Source: Bacteroidota bacterium
Lineage (GTDB): Bacteria; Bacteroidota; Bacteroidia; Chitinophagales; LD1
DNA: 64,000 bases
Assembly: GCA_018267385.1 (NCBI GenBank)
Contig: JAFDYN010000007.1
Location: 496,001-560,000 of the forward strand
Reading direction: 5' to 3'
In this document: positions 45,623-54,229 of the stretch, piece after piece
Numbering within the stretch: the first letter of the stretch is position 1
Layout of the letters: the number at the start of each line of letters is the position of its first letter
The notes under the pieces: generated by a model
Seen by the model: only the letters and a program-made list of their open reading frames with translations
Databases searched by the model: none
Told to the model about the DNA's origin: nothing
Program-made: the position numbers and the translations under genes

Positions 45623-47017
45623 ATGAGAGATTCATTAAAGGTCAGTTTTATCATCATGCTCTATCTGGTCGCCACCTGCCAGCACCTGTACGGGCAGAGT
45701 GTGACACTGCAGGGACTGATAGCCGGCATGTCATCTAATAATGATATGGTCAAGTATTACGCCAGTCTGGTACAGTCGCGCCAGGCAGCTGTGACCTCAG
45801 CCAAATATGAGCGGCTGCCCAATATCAATACACTTTATCAGGCTACGCTGGGCTCAGCCAATAATGTACAGGGCGGCTACCTGGCTCTGGGTGTCATACC
45901 CTCAGTCTCCGGTGGCAGGCGCTCTTACAATACCTTTGATCCGCAATCCGGTAATACGGCACTGGCCGGCATAGACTGGGAGGTGACAAACTTTGGTGGC
46001 TTTCAGGCGCGCACCGATCTGGCCAGATCCGACCTGAGCGTTCAAAATAATATGCTGGCAAAGGGCACCTACGACCTGCAGGGTATAGCCGCAGCCTACT
46101 ATGTGGAGCTGATGCGCCAATACGAACTGGAGCAGATAGACCGCGACAATGTGGACCGACTACAGCAGCTATTGACATCTATCAATTCGCTGGTGGTAAA
46201 TGGTATCCGCCCGGGAGTAGACAGCGCTATCGCTTCTGCCGAGATATCAAAGTCGCGTGTGGCGCTTTACGAAGCTCAAAAGAATTTTGACCAGCTGCAG
46301 GTACAGTTGTCTACGCTCACTGGTCTGCCCATAGCCCAGCTCCAGCCGGATACTACGGCCGGAGATCGCCTGCTACAGGCAGCGCCTTCGTTTATACTGG
46401 GTGCAGCAGTGGACACCCAGCATCATCCTGATCTGCAATATTACAGCGCACTCACTGATCTGAGCCGCTCACGCCTCAACCTCGAGCGCAAGCGCTACTA
46501 CCCGCGGATCCTGCTGGATGCAGATGTCTGGACCCGGGCCTCCAGCCTGAGCAATACTGATGTCTATAATAAAGACCTGTCCCAGGGCTATATACCGCAG
46601 CGCATGAATTACTTCGTAGGTCTGACGCTGTCATATGACCTGATGAATATAGCCCGCAAGCACATCAATGCAAATATCTATAAGTATGACGTAGAAGCCT
46701 CACAGCACAGGCTGGACCAGGAGCGCCGCGACCTGAATGATGAACTGCAGCGTGCACGTATAGAGACCGACTATCAGCTGCGCCGCCTGGGCGAGACAGA
46801 GCGCCAGATGCATGCGGCCGATGTGGCCTTTGGGCAGCAGTCCAATCTATACCGCAATGGATTATCCAGTGTGATAGACCTGAACCTTGCACTTAGCTAC
46901 TCCATACAGGCCCGGAAGGACTACCTGGACTCAAAGGCAGGCTATATGCGCAGTGTGCTGAATTATGCGCTTGTCACAAACTCTTTCTCAAACATGGTGC
47001 AAACCTTAAAATTATAA
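45623..47017 (+). CDS. TolC-family outer-membrane efflux protein
   Basis: A protein of 464 residues with an N-terminal signal sequence ending near GQSVTLQ. Two long helical repeat regions typical of outer membrane efflux proteins are seen: NDMVKYYASLVQSRQAAVTSAKYERLPNINTLYQATLG in the first half, and HHPDLQYYSALTDLSRSRLNLERKRYYPRILLDADVW (about 270-305) in the second. The C-terminus carries LNLALSYSIQARKDYLDSKAGYMRSVLNYALV. It forms the outer-membrane channel of the tripartite pump encoded by the next two genes (3-5 base spacings). Confidence 0.92.
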   Translation: MRDSLKVSFIIMLYLVATCQHLYGQSVTLQGLIAGMSSNNDMVKYYASLVQSRQAAVTSAKYERLPNINTLYQATLGSANNVQGGYLALGVIPSVSGGRRSYNTFDPQSGNTALAGIDWEVTNFGGFQARTDLARSDLSVQNNMLAKGTYDLQGIAAAYYVELMRQYELEQIDRDNVDRLQQLLTSINSLVVNGIRPGVDSAIASAEISKSRVALYEAQKNFDQLQVQLSTLTGLPIAQLQPDTTAGDRLLQAAPSFILGAAVDTQHHPDLQYYSALTDLSRSRLNLERKRYYPRILLDADVWTRASSLSNTDVYNKDLSQGYIPQRMNYFVGLTLSYDLMNIARKHINANIYKYDVEASQHRLDQERRDLNDELQRARIETDYQLRRLGETERQMHAADVAFGQQSNLYRNGLSSVIDLNLALSYSIQARKDYLDSKAGYMRSVLNYALVTNSFSNMVQTLKL

Positions 47018-47020
47018 GCA

Positions 47021-50000
47021 ATGAATTTAGTCGCAGCGGCTCTGCGAAGACCCATCACGCTGATCGTCATTTTTGCCAGCCTGATCATCTTTGCAGTCAT
47101 GAGCCTGATGAAGATCCCTATAGATATTTTCCCGGCGCTCAATATGCCTACCATCTATATAGTAGAGCCCTATGGAGGTATGTCTCCTCAGCAAATGGAA
47201 GGCTTCTTTTCTACTGGCCTGCAGGATCAGTTTCTCTATGTGAATGGCATCAAGAGTATAGAGAGCAAAAATACGCAGGGGCTTACTTTTATCAAACTGA
47301 GCTTTTATGAAAATACCAATATGGCAGAGGCCTCCTCGCAGGTGGCCACTTATGTCAACCGTGCTTTGAAGTTCTTTCCACCAGGTGCACTGCCGCCGCT
47401 TGTAGTGAGATTCGATGCTTCGTCGCTACCTGTGGGAGAGCTCGTATTCTCCAGCCAGACCAAAACGCTGAATGAGATATATGATCTCGCATCTACCCGC
47501 GTACGTCCGATGTTTGCCTCCGTACAGGGGCTGTCTGCACCACCTGCTATGGGGGGCAATGCCCGGTCTGTACTCGTAAACGTAGACCCGGAAAAAATAA
47601 GAGCCTACGACGTCACTCCAGAAGAACTGGTACAGGCACTCTCCAAAGCCAACGTGATGGCTCCATCCGGCAATCTGCGGGAAGGCAATATCATGTACAT
47701 GACCACGCTCAATTCTCTGGAGGAGAAGGTACAGGAGTTTGCAGATATACCGGTCAAAACGAAGGAGGATAAGACCGTATTTGTCAGCGACCTGGCCAAG
47801 GTGTCTGATGGTGCCGATATCACCGTGAGCTATGCCCTGATCAATGGCCGGCGCTCTATCTACATACCAGTGGTCAAAACGGCAGATGCCTCCACCTGGG
47901 AGGTGGTCAAAAATCTCAAGGCAAAGATACCTGAGATGCAAAGCCTCCTGCCGGACGATGTACACCTCAACTATGAATTTGACCAATCTGTCTTTGTGAT
48001 CAATGCTGTGAAAAGCCTCGCTACGGAGGGCATACTCGGCGCCATACTCACGGGTCTGATGGTGCTCCTCTTCCTGGGAGATCTGCGCAGCTCAATGATC
48101 GTGATAGTCACCATCCCTGTCTCGATACTCATAGGCTGCCTGATGCTGAGCCTGGCCGGGCAGACCATCAATCTGATGACCCTGAGCGGGCTGGCTCTGG
48201 CTATCGGCATCCTGGTAGACCAGGCCACAGTCACCATAGAGAATATACATCAGCACCTGGAGATGGGCAAAACGAAACGCGATGCCATATATGATGCCTG
48301 TGCAGAGATCTCTTTCCCGCTGCTGCTGATCCTGCTTTGTATCCTGGCTGTGTTTGCCCCATCCTTTATGATGAGCGGCGTGCCCAAGGCGATGTTCCTG
48401 CCGCTGTCGCTTTCGATCGGTTTCTCTATGATCGTATCATTTATCGCAGCGCAAACATTGGTCCCCATTCTTTGCAATTGGTTTCTGCCGGAGCATGACG
48501 CCACCCATCCTGCCAAATATGCCAATGCTACGCTGGCGCTCACTGACATAGAGGTACAGCAGACCACTCACGATATGAGCGAAGAGCACCGCATGGAGGA
48601 GAATAAGGATCTCTTCCACAAAGTGCGCGATCGCTTCACTACCATTATCGAGCATATGATGCTGCACAAAAAGCTATATGGATCCATATATCTGATAGGG
48701 TCCATATCTCTCGCGGCATTGGCTTTTATTTTCATAGGCAAGGACCTGATGCCAAAGGTGAATAATGGCCAGTTTCAGATGAGGCTCAAGGCTCCGGAAG
48801 GTACCAGGCTGGAGCGTACGGAGGAAAAAGTGCAGAGGATGCTGGCTATCATAGATAGTACAGTGGATGGGCACGTAGAGATATCTTCAGCCTATGTAGG
48901 AATCGTGCCGAGCAACTACGCTACAAGCAATCTGTATGTCTTCAATGCCGGCTCACATGAGGCTGTGATACAGGTGCAGGTAGATGAGAAGTATAAGATG
49001 AAAATGGATGAGCTGAAGGAAGCGCTGCGCCGCAATATCCATCACTTTATGCCGGATGTGGCGATCAGTTTTGAGCCCATAGACCTCACCGAGAAGATCA
49101 TGAGCCAGGGCGCTGCCAACCCCATAGAAGTACGCGTAGCCGGCAAGGACATGGCACAGATCACTGCAGTAGCCGATACCTTGCTGCACAGGATGGAGAA
49201 GATACCAGAGCTCCGCGATGTACAGATACAGCAGCCACTGCACTACCCGACCATCGCCATCAATATAGACCGCTACAAAGTGGCACAGTTCGGCCTTGAT
49301 ATGGACAAAGTAGCCAGCTCTGTGACCTCTGCCACTACCTCTAGCCGGTTTATAGAGAAAAACCTGTGGCTGGACGCCAGGACTGCCTATACCTACCAGG
49401 TGCAGGTACAAGTACCAGAATACATGATGGCCACGCTGAATGAGCTACGGGAGGTACCCTTGGTCAAGGGCCAGAATCGCCCCATACTGGGAGATGTCGC
49501 TACCTTCACGCAAACCACTACACCGGGTGAGTATGACCGTGCGGGACCGCGCAGGTTTCTGACAGTAGGGGCTGGTATCCATGAGACAGACCTGGGCCGC
49601 GCCACCGCAGATGTGCGCAGGGTAGTAGGCTCTCTGGGTCAGTTGCCAAAGGGTGTCAAAGTAGAGGTGCGGGGTACTTCTTCTCTTCTGGATGAGACAT
49701 TAGGTAGTTTGCAGACTGGCCTGGCACTGGCCGTGCTGGTCATACTGCTGCTACTCGCGGCCAACTATGAGTCCATCCCTACCGCATTCACCGTCATAAG
49801 CACAGTACCGGCGGTGATACTCGGAGCCATGGTGGCCCTTTTTGCGACCGGTGCCACGCTGAATCTGCAGTCATATATGGGCATGATCATGAGCACGGGT
49901 GTCTCCGTAGCCAATGCGATCCTCATCGTGACCAATGCTGAGAAGCTCCGCCTGGAGGTGCATGACGCGACACGCGCAGCAGTGATGAGTGCCTCTGTAC

Positions 50001-50236
50001 GTCTGCGTCCTATCCTCATGACGAGCCTCGCCATGATAGTAGGCATGATACCTATGGCCTCCGGCCTGGGCGAGGCCGGAGAGCAGACCGCGCCCCTCGG
50101 GCGGGCCGTGATAGGCGGGCTGCTGGCCTCTACTTTTGCTGCACTCTTCATGCTGCCGCTGATCTATGCATGGGTCAGGCAGCGCGCTTCTTTTGACAGT
50201 ACATCATTATTACCACATCCACAATCAAATAATTAA
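47021..50236 (+). CDS. RND efflux pump inner-membrane transporter (AcrB/HAE1-like)
   Basis: A protein of 1071 residues with 12 predicted membrane helices and two large periplasmic loops. It begins MNLVAAALRRPITLIVIFASLIIFAVMSLMKIPIDIFPALNMPTI and carries the internal repeat of the RND fold. The transmembrane relay region of helix 4 reads ALAIGILVDQATVTIENI (about 391-408): AcrB has two adjacent Asp (D407, D408), here Asp400-Gln401. The helix 10 segment reads GVSVANAILIVTNAE, where AcrB has the relay Lys. The substrate is unknown. Gene order is tolC, RND, fusion protein, with 3-5 bases between genes, so all three are cotranscribed. Confidence 0.95.
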   Translation: MNLVAAALRRPITLIVIFASLIIFAVMSLMKIPIDIFPALNMPTIYIVEPYGGMSPQQMEGFFSTGLQDQFLYVNGIKSIESKNTQGLTFIKLSFYENTNMAEASSQVATYVNRALKFFPPGALPPLVVRFDASSLPVGELVFSSQTKTLNEIYDLASTRVRPMFASVQGLSAPPAMGGNARSVLVNVDPEKIRAYDVTPEELVQALSKANVMAPSGNLREGNIMYMTTLNSLEEKVQEFADIPVKTKEDKTVFVSDLAKVSDGADITVSYALINGRRSIYIPVVKTADASTWEVVKNLKAKIPEMQSLLPDDVHLNYEFDQSVFVINAVKSLATEGILGAILTGLMVLLFLGDLRSSMIVIVTIPVSILIGCLMLSLAGQTINLMTLSGLALAIGILVDQATVTIENIHQHLEMGKTKRDAIYDACAEISFPLLLILLCILAVFAPSFMMSGVPKAMFLPLSLSIGFSMIVSFIAAQTLVPILCNWFLPEHDATHPAKYANATLALTDIEVQQTTHDMSEEHRMEENKDLFHKVRDRFTTIIEHMMLHKKLYGSIYLIGSISLAALAFIFIGKDLMPKVNNGQFQMRLKAPEGTRLERTEEKVQRMLAIIDSTVDGHVEISSAYVGIVPSNYATSNLYVFNAGSHEAVIQVQVDEKYKMKMDELKEALRRNIHHFMPDVAISFEPIDLTEKIMSQGAANPIEVRVAGKDMAQITAVADTLLHRMEKIPELRDVQIQQPLHYPTIAINIDRYKVAQFGLDMDKVASSVTSATTSSRFIEKNLWLDARTAYTYQVQVQVPEYMMATLNELREVPLVKGQNRPILGDVATFTQTTTPGEYDRAGPRRFLTVGAGIHETDLGRATADVRRVVGSLGQLPKGVKVEVRGTSSLLDETLGSLQTGLALAVLVILLLLAANYESIPTAFTVISTVPAVILGAMVALFATGATLNLQSYMGMIMSTGVSVANAILIVTNAEKLRLEVHDATRAAVMSASVRLRPILMTSLAMIVGMIPMASGLGEAGEQTAPLGRAVIGGLLASTFAALFMLPLIYAWVRQRASFDSTSLLPHPQSNN

Positions 50237-50241
50237 ACAGA

Positions 50242-51324
50242 ATGAATAAGATACTCATCATCATAGCAGTAGTGGCGCTCAGTAGCTGCTCGCATCATAG
50301 ACCCACTGATCTCACGGAGAGTAAAAAAAGCACCAATGCCGCCCCCGCCACTGTGAAAGTAATACGCGATACGTTGAGGTCTGCCATCAAGCTACCCGGA
50401 GAACTGAAGCCATACGAGAAAGTAGATATCTACCCAAAGATGAATGGCTTTGTAAAGGAAATGTATGTAGACCGCGGCTCTCATGTAGGCAAAGGCGACC
50501 TGCTCATGACACTGGAGGCGCCGGAGATAGCACAGCAGATACAGGCAGCGCAGGGCCGCCTGCTGGAGGCCCGGGAGAAACTCAATGCCAGCCGGGATCG
50601 TTATTTCCGCCTCAGGGCCGCCGCCTCTGTGGCAGGATCTGTCTCAGAGCTGGACCTGATGAATGCCGGCTCACGCTACCAGGCAGACAGCGCGCTGGAG
50701 CAATCTGAGCGGGCTAATCTCAGTGCCGCTCAGGTGCTGCAAGACTACCTGGTGATACGTGCGCCATTTGAGGGGGTGATCACCGAGCGCAATGTTCACC
50801 CCGGCAGCCTTACGGGACCCAACTTTAAAATGGACTCCAAACCTCTGCTGATACTGGAGCAAAACAGCAAATTAAGACTCGAGGTATTCATACCTGAGGT
50901 ATACACAGGTAGTATAGATGCAAAGCAGCATCAGATCAGTTTTACTACCCAGTCCCTGCCGGGGCAAAGCTTTACCGCAAACGTTTCCCGCGCATCAGGA
51001 TCACTATACGATCAGTACAGATCAGAAGCTGTAGAAGCTGACGTACCCAATCCTAATGGCATCTTCAAACCGGGCATGTATGTAGAGGTATCACTACCTA
51101 TCCACTCCTCTGTGGCATCTTATCTGGTACCATCGTCCGCTATCGTGACCAGCACTGAGGGCAAGTATATCATCGCTGTACAGAATGGTGTGACCCACTT
51201 TATAAAAGTACGGGAGGGGATATCAGAAAAGGGGAAGACAGAAATATTTGGCGACCTGCAGGGAGATGAGGTCATACTGCAGAATCCATCTGCGGAGATC
51301 AAAGAAGGCACCGCGATGCGCTAG
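50242..51324 (+). CDS. RND efflux periplasmic adaptor (HlyD/membrane fusion family lipoprotein)
   Basis: A protein of 360 residues with a lipoprotein signal (MNKILIIIAVVALSSCSHHRP, Cys at residue 16). The biotinyl-lipoyl-like half is LKPYEKVDIYPKMNGFVKEMYVDRGSHVGKGDLLMTLEAPE, followed by a long helical hairpin (QIQAAQGRLLEAREKLNASRDRYFRL...SALEQSERANLSAAQVLQDYLVIRAPFEGVITERNVHPGSLTGP) and beta-barrel and MPD domains ending near GDLQGDEVILQNPSAEIKEG. It bridges the RND pump and the TolC-like channel. It is the last gene of the operon, closed by a terminator at 51347-51379. Confidence 0.93.
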   Translation: MNKILIIIAVVALSSCSHHRPTDLTESKKSTNAAPATVKVIRDTLRSAIKLPGELKPYEKVDIYPKMNGFVKEMYVDRGSHVGKGDLLMTLEAPEIAQQIQAAQGRLLEAREKLNASRDRYFRLRAAASVAGSVSELDLMNAGSRYQADSALEQSERANLSAAQVLQDYLVIRAPFEGVITERNVHPGSLTGPNFKMDSKPLLILEQNSKLRLEVFIPEVYTGSIDAKQHQISFTTQSLPGQSFTANVSRASGSLYDQYRSEAVEADVPNPNGIFKPGMYVEVSLPIHSSVASYLVPSSAIVTSTEGKYIIAVQNGVTHFIKVREGISEKGKTEIFGDLQGDEVILQNPSAEIKEGTAMR

Positions 51325-51346
51325 CGCAGGGAGAAACTCAAAAAAC

Positions 51347-51379
51347 AAAACGCCCTCCGTTTCTGCGGAGGGCGTTTTT
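51347..51379. terminator. Bidirectional terminator between efflux operon and rplI
   Basis: A hairpin with arms CGCCCTCCG (51351-51359) and CGGAGGGCG (51366-51374), a 6-base loop, and A/T-rich flanks. It serves the efflux operon on the plus strand and the rpsF-rpsR-rplI transcript on the minus strand. Confidence 0.88.
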
Positions 51380-51403
51380 AGTATGATTGTAGATGGTCTC
51401 TGA

Positions 51404-51853
51404 TTACTCAGCTACTACCTCAAAGGTCACAGTTACCTTGTGCTCCTTGCCGAGGCCGATCTCTGCGGTGTATGTACCGAGGGTCTTTACCTCACCTTCT
51501 ACGATCGTGATCTTGCGGCGGTCTACCTCGATGTCGGCAGCCTTCTTCACAGCTTCTGCTACGTGGTATGCAGTCACTGAGCCAAAGATCTTGTCTGTAG
51601 TACCTACCTTGGCACCGATGGTGAGCTTAGTGCCCTCCAGGCGAGCCTTGATATCGTTGATGCTCGCTACGAGGCGCGCTTCTTTCTTTTCCTTCTGCTT
51701 CATCACCTCAGCCAGGATGCGGCGGTTGCTATCGCTAGCTACTACGGCCATACCCTGTGGGATCAGATAGTTCAGTGCGTAGCCTGGCTTCACTGTCACG
51801 AGGTCGTCAGCGTATCCCAGTTTCTCTACGTCTTTCTTCAATATGATTTCCAT
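51404..51853 (-). CDS. rplI: 50S ribosomal protein L9
   Basis: A protein of 149 residues, standard for L9. It begins MEIILKKDVEKLGYADDLVTVKPGYALNYLIPQGMAVVA, the N-terminal rRNA-binding domain, then a connecting helix (RILAEVMKQKEKKEARLVASINDIKARLEG) and the C-terminal domain (KIFGSVTAYHVAEAVKKAADIEVDRRKITI). It is the last gene of rpsF-rpsR-rplI, 32 bases after rpsR. Confidence 0.98.
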   Translation of the reverse strand: MEIILKKDVEKLGYADDLVTVKPGYALNYLIPQGMAVVASDSNRRILAEVMKQKEKKEARLVASINDIKARLEGTKLTIGAKVGTTDKIFGSVTAYHVAEAVKKAADIEVDRRKITIVEGEVKTLGTYTAEIGLGKEHKVTVTFEVVAE

Positions 51854-51885
51854 TGCTTGATTTCTTTTTTGTGGTTAGACCATTA

Positions 51886-52158
51886 TTATTTCAGGAGGTC
51901 AGCTACGTATGGCAGCAGTGACAGGTGGCGTGCACGCTTGATAGCCTGGGCCACTTTGCGCTGATACTTCAGGGAGTTGCCCGTGAAGCGGCGCGGAGTG
52001 ATCTTGCCTTGCTCATTGATAAAGCTCAGCAGGTACTCAGGATCCTTGTAGTCTATATACTTGATACCGTTCTTCTTGAAGCGGCAGTATTTCTTCTTGA
52101 TCAGGCCTATCTTAGGCGAGGTCAGGTACTTGATAGTGTCTTGTGCGCTCTTGCTCAT
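51886..52158 (-). CDS. rpsR: 30S ribosomal protein S18
   Basis: A protein of 90 residues. The S18 core is visible in [65 protein letters not shown]. The ATG overlaps the rpsF stop codon as TAATG, so S6 and S18, which form a heterodimer on the 30S platform, are translationally coupled. Confidence 0.98.
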   Translation of the reverse strand: MSKSAQDTIKYLTSPKIGLIKKKYCRFKKNGIKYIDYKDPEYLLSFINEQGKITPRRFTGNSLKYQRKVAQAIKRARHLSLLPYVADLLK

Positions 52159-52535
52159 TATGCAGCCTCCTCTTTTTTAGGTGATTGAACTTTTTTGCCA
52201 CGGCCTACGAGACCGGCACGCTTGTCGTCATTGTATTTGACTGCGTATTTGTCCAGCTTGATGGTCAGGTAGCGGAGTACCGACTCATCACGGCGGAATG
52301 CGAGCTCCAGAGTTTCTACAGCCTTAGGGGCTGCTTTGTACTCTACGAGGTGGTAGATACCCGTCGTCTTCTTCTGGATCGGGTATTTGAGGTTTTTCAG
52401 CCCCCAGTATTCCTGGTGGATGATCTCTGCCCCTTGGTTTTTCAGGAGATCAACAAAGTTGCTGATCGCCTTTTTGGCGTCGTCTTCTGACAACACCGGG
52501 GTCAGGATGAAAGTAGTTTCGTACTGTCCTAGCAT
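52158..52535 (-). CDS. rpsF: 30S ribosomal protein S6
   Basis: A protein of 125 residues with the S6 fold ([64 protein letters not shown]). It ends in a charged Lys/Glu tail. It is the first gene of the rpsF-rpsR-rplI operon with a clear promoter at 52573-52602. The spacing to the ATG is short (37 bases), with room for an S6:S18 autoregulatory leader, though I see no strong structure there. Confidence 0.97.
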   Translation of the reverse strand: MLGQYETTFILTPVLSEDDAKKAISNFVDLLKNQGAEIIHQEYWGLKNLKYPIQKKTTGIYHLVEYKAAPKAVETLELAFRRDESVLRYLTIKLDKYAVKYNDDKRAGLVGRGKKVQSPKKEEAA

Positions 52536-52572
52536 GTTTGTCTGCTTTTTTGTGATTAAAAAAATTGGACTG

Positions 52573-52602
52573 CGAAGATAGGCTATTTCTCTGCATTTTC
52601 AA
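52573..52602 (-). promoter_or_regulatory. Promoter of rpsF-rpsR-rplI (TTG - 19 bp - TATCTTCG)
   Basis: On the minus strand TTG (52602-52600) and TATCTTCG (52580-52573) are exactly 19 bases apart, one base off the TAnnTTTG consensus. Confidence 0.65.
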
Positions 52603-52914
52603 TAATATGATGGTAAAATGTAGTATTGACGGGCATTTGAGGTGAAATAGGTGCTCCACATCATTGAAAATGATTGTTTTAGATTATAAAATTTATTCTG
52701 CGAAAGGGGCTGGATGGCCGTCCGGGCGGGAATGTGCGGGGTCATAGCTTATCATACCCGGTCACCTGTTAAAATGCCCGCCACGTATACCTAGAATTAG
52801 GTATATCAGCATCTTTTCGTCCAGATATTTGGCCTACTCACGGGAAATCAGCCCCTTACACAACATTAATATTGTGTAAATAAGTACCTTAGCGTTCCTA
52901 AAACTATTGATCTC
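52603..52914. other. Intergenic region with two strong palindromes
   Basis: About 310 bases without a plausible gene. It holds TATACCTA-GAAT-TAGGTATA (52786-52805, a perfect 8-bp stem) and a 24-base near-perfect palindrome (52856-52879, outer arms TTACACAA and TTGTGTAA around ATTAAT). The second lies 35 bases before the 71-residue gene and is a plausible operator for it. Confidence 0.6.
52856..52879. promoter_or_regulatory. 24-bp near-perfect palindrome, candidate operator
   Basis: Arms TTACACAA and TTGTGTAA flank an ATTAAT centre with a single mismatched pair. It lies 35 bases before the ATG at 52915, a typical repressor or activator position. The regulator is unknown; Crp/Fnr-like or MarR-like dimers bind sites of this size. 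Confidence 0.45.
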
Positions 52915-53130
52915 ATGGCCAAGATAACCCTCACCGCAGAAGAAGAGCTGATGTACCTCGAGCGTCTCGAAGAGATCCAGGAGCTGATGCCCGACCTCGA
53001 GATAGAGGTAGTGACACGCCCTGTCATGCTCCGCACCGCTATCAATAGCAACCTCGGCGAATCCTTCCGCCAGTTCCTCAAAGGCACGACTACCAGCATG
53101 TCAAGCGCCGACTACAGGGCACAGGCATAA
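52915..53130 (+). CDS. Small orphan protein
   Basis: A protein of 71 residues. The sequence is acidic and helical at the start (ITLTAEEELMYLERLEEIQELMPDLEIEV), then VTRPVMLRTAINSNLGESFRQFLKG and a Ser/Thr-rich tail. It has no signal or membrane helix and no family I recognise. The position behind two palindromes and the sensible start support a real gene, but at this length chance cannot be ruled out. It lies next to a terminase small subunit-like gene. Confidence 0.5.
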   Translation: MAKITLTAEEELMYLERLEEIQELMPDLEIEVVTRPVMLRTAINSNLGESFRQFLKGTTTSMSSADYRAQA

Positions 53131-53332
53131 GCCTCCCTGCCATCAGTCCGACAGTATCACAGTAAACCTGTGAATCACTCGCTATTGCAGCTACTACAAC
53201 GGCCGGCATACATCTGACACTGGCAGCATCTACATCTCTAGCATCCCTATTTTTGTGAATAAGTCCCGCGCACAAAGTCGCCCTTTTTACGCATATTTGC
53301 ATCACCACAAATGAACCTGTCTACTCCTGCAT

Positions 53333-53425
53333 TTCTATGTGATCTATGTGATCTATGTAGTTCAAAACTGTATTCTGTATTATTCTGAAAATTCTACAAT
53401 TCAGTAAATTCTGCTTCAGACAATT
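53333..53425. repeat. Short tandem repeats: GATCTATGT and ATTCTG-type words
   Basis: Three copies of the 9-mer GATCTATGT run from about 53333 to 53359. They are followed up to about 53425 by a looser array of ATTCTG/ATTCTA/ATTCAG words at 8-12 base spacing. Both look like slippage-driven simple repeats. They lie between the 71-residue gene and the terminase-like gene. Confidence 0.65.
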
Positions 53426-53436
53426 TGTATTCTCTA

Positions 53437-53462
53437 TTAAAGTCCCCTTTGGGGATTTAGGG
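53437..53462. repeat. Fragment related to the dyad-rich intergenic repeat
   Basis: TTAAAGTCCCC-TTT-GGGGATTTAGGG resembles the right half of the repeats at 21739-22021 (TTAAAGTCTCCCC...GGGGAGATTTAGAGGGG), with a shorter loop. It lies 30 bases before the terminase-like gene. Confidence 0.6.
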
Positions 53463-53491
53463 ACCGATTATTCACTTAAACCAATATACCT

Positions 53492-54124
53492 ATGTCCTCC
53501 ACACAAATCGGAAACACAAACGCCTCCAAATGGACCCGCGAAAAAACACTCCACCTTCTCGACAAAATAGAAGCCATCGCCACAGATGAATTCTCCATCT
53601 GCGACACCCTCACTCAAGCCCTTATCAAAGCCCGCTGCTACAAGCAGATCTGGAGCTACTGGAAGAAAAAATGGGAACTGGACGAAGACATCATGGACCG
53701 CATCTACTACATCGAGCAGATCTTTATCTGCAAACTCGAAGACGGTGGCCTCTACCGGCGCCTGAACGCCTCCACTTGCCATTTCATCCTGAAACACAAC
53801 TACGGCTACAACACCAAAGGCGAAAACGAACTCCCATCCTACCTCCGCCATGAATTTCCCGAACTCATTGAAAATAAACCCCTCCTCGGTTCAAAAACAA
53901 AAAAAGGAAAGGGACCAAAACCGCTCACAGAGGAGGAACAAGAGGCGCTGGATTATGTCAATGACCCCGCCTACAAGGATTTCAGCCCGCGGGACACAGA
54001 CGACGAGGTCCTGGCCAAGCTCCGCGCCGATGCCCGCAAGCACCCGCACCTCTACACCGCCAAGCCACCACTAGATTGCAATTACATCAAGTTTGCCGAA
54101 GACCTTTTCGCACCAAACGCCTAA
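53492..54124 (+). CDS. Phage terminase small subunit-like (Gp3-type DNA packaging) protein, orphan
   Basis: A protein of 210 residues. The pattern WTREKTLHLLDKIEAIATDE, then YKQIWSYWKKKWELDEDIMDRIYYIEQIFICKLEDGG and FILKHNYGYNTKGE, matches the helical arrangement of Gp3/terminase small-subunit-like proteins in Bacteroidota, including the closing LKxxYGY segment. The C-terminal half is charged and lacks a known domain. No large terminase, portal or capsid gene lies nearby, so it is either a phage remnant or a domesticated DNA-binding protein. Codon use is C-rich compared with neighbours (for example CTC and ATC runs near the start). Family assignment is from pattern memory only. Confidence 0.6.
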   Translation: MSSTQIGNTNASKWTREKTLHLLDKIEAIATDEFSICDTLTQALIKARCYKQIWSYWKKKWELDEDIMDRIYYIEQIFICKLEDGGLYRRLNASTCHFILKHNYGYNTKGENELPSYLRHEFPELIENKPLLGSKTKKGKGPKPLTEEEQEALDYVNDPAYKDFSPRDTDDEVLAKLRADARKHPHLYTAKPPLDCNYIKFAEDLFAPNA

Positions 54125-54229
54125 TTGGAATGGCATTCCTGGGATTTTTGGGGAAATAGAGACTAGTTCATATAGGTGAACATCTTTCACCTATCATCGC
54201 ATCGCTTTTTTTCTATTTTCACGGCTCAG

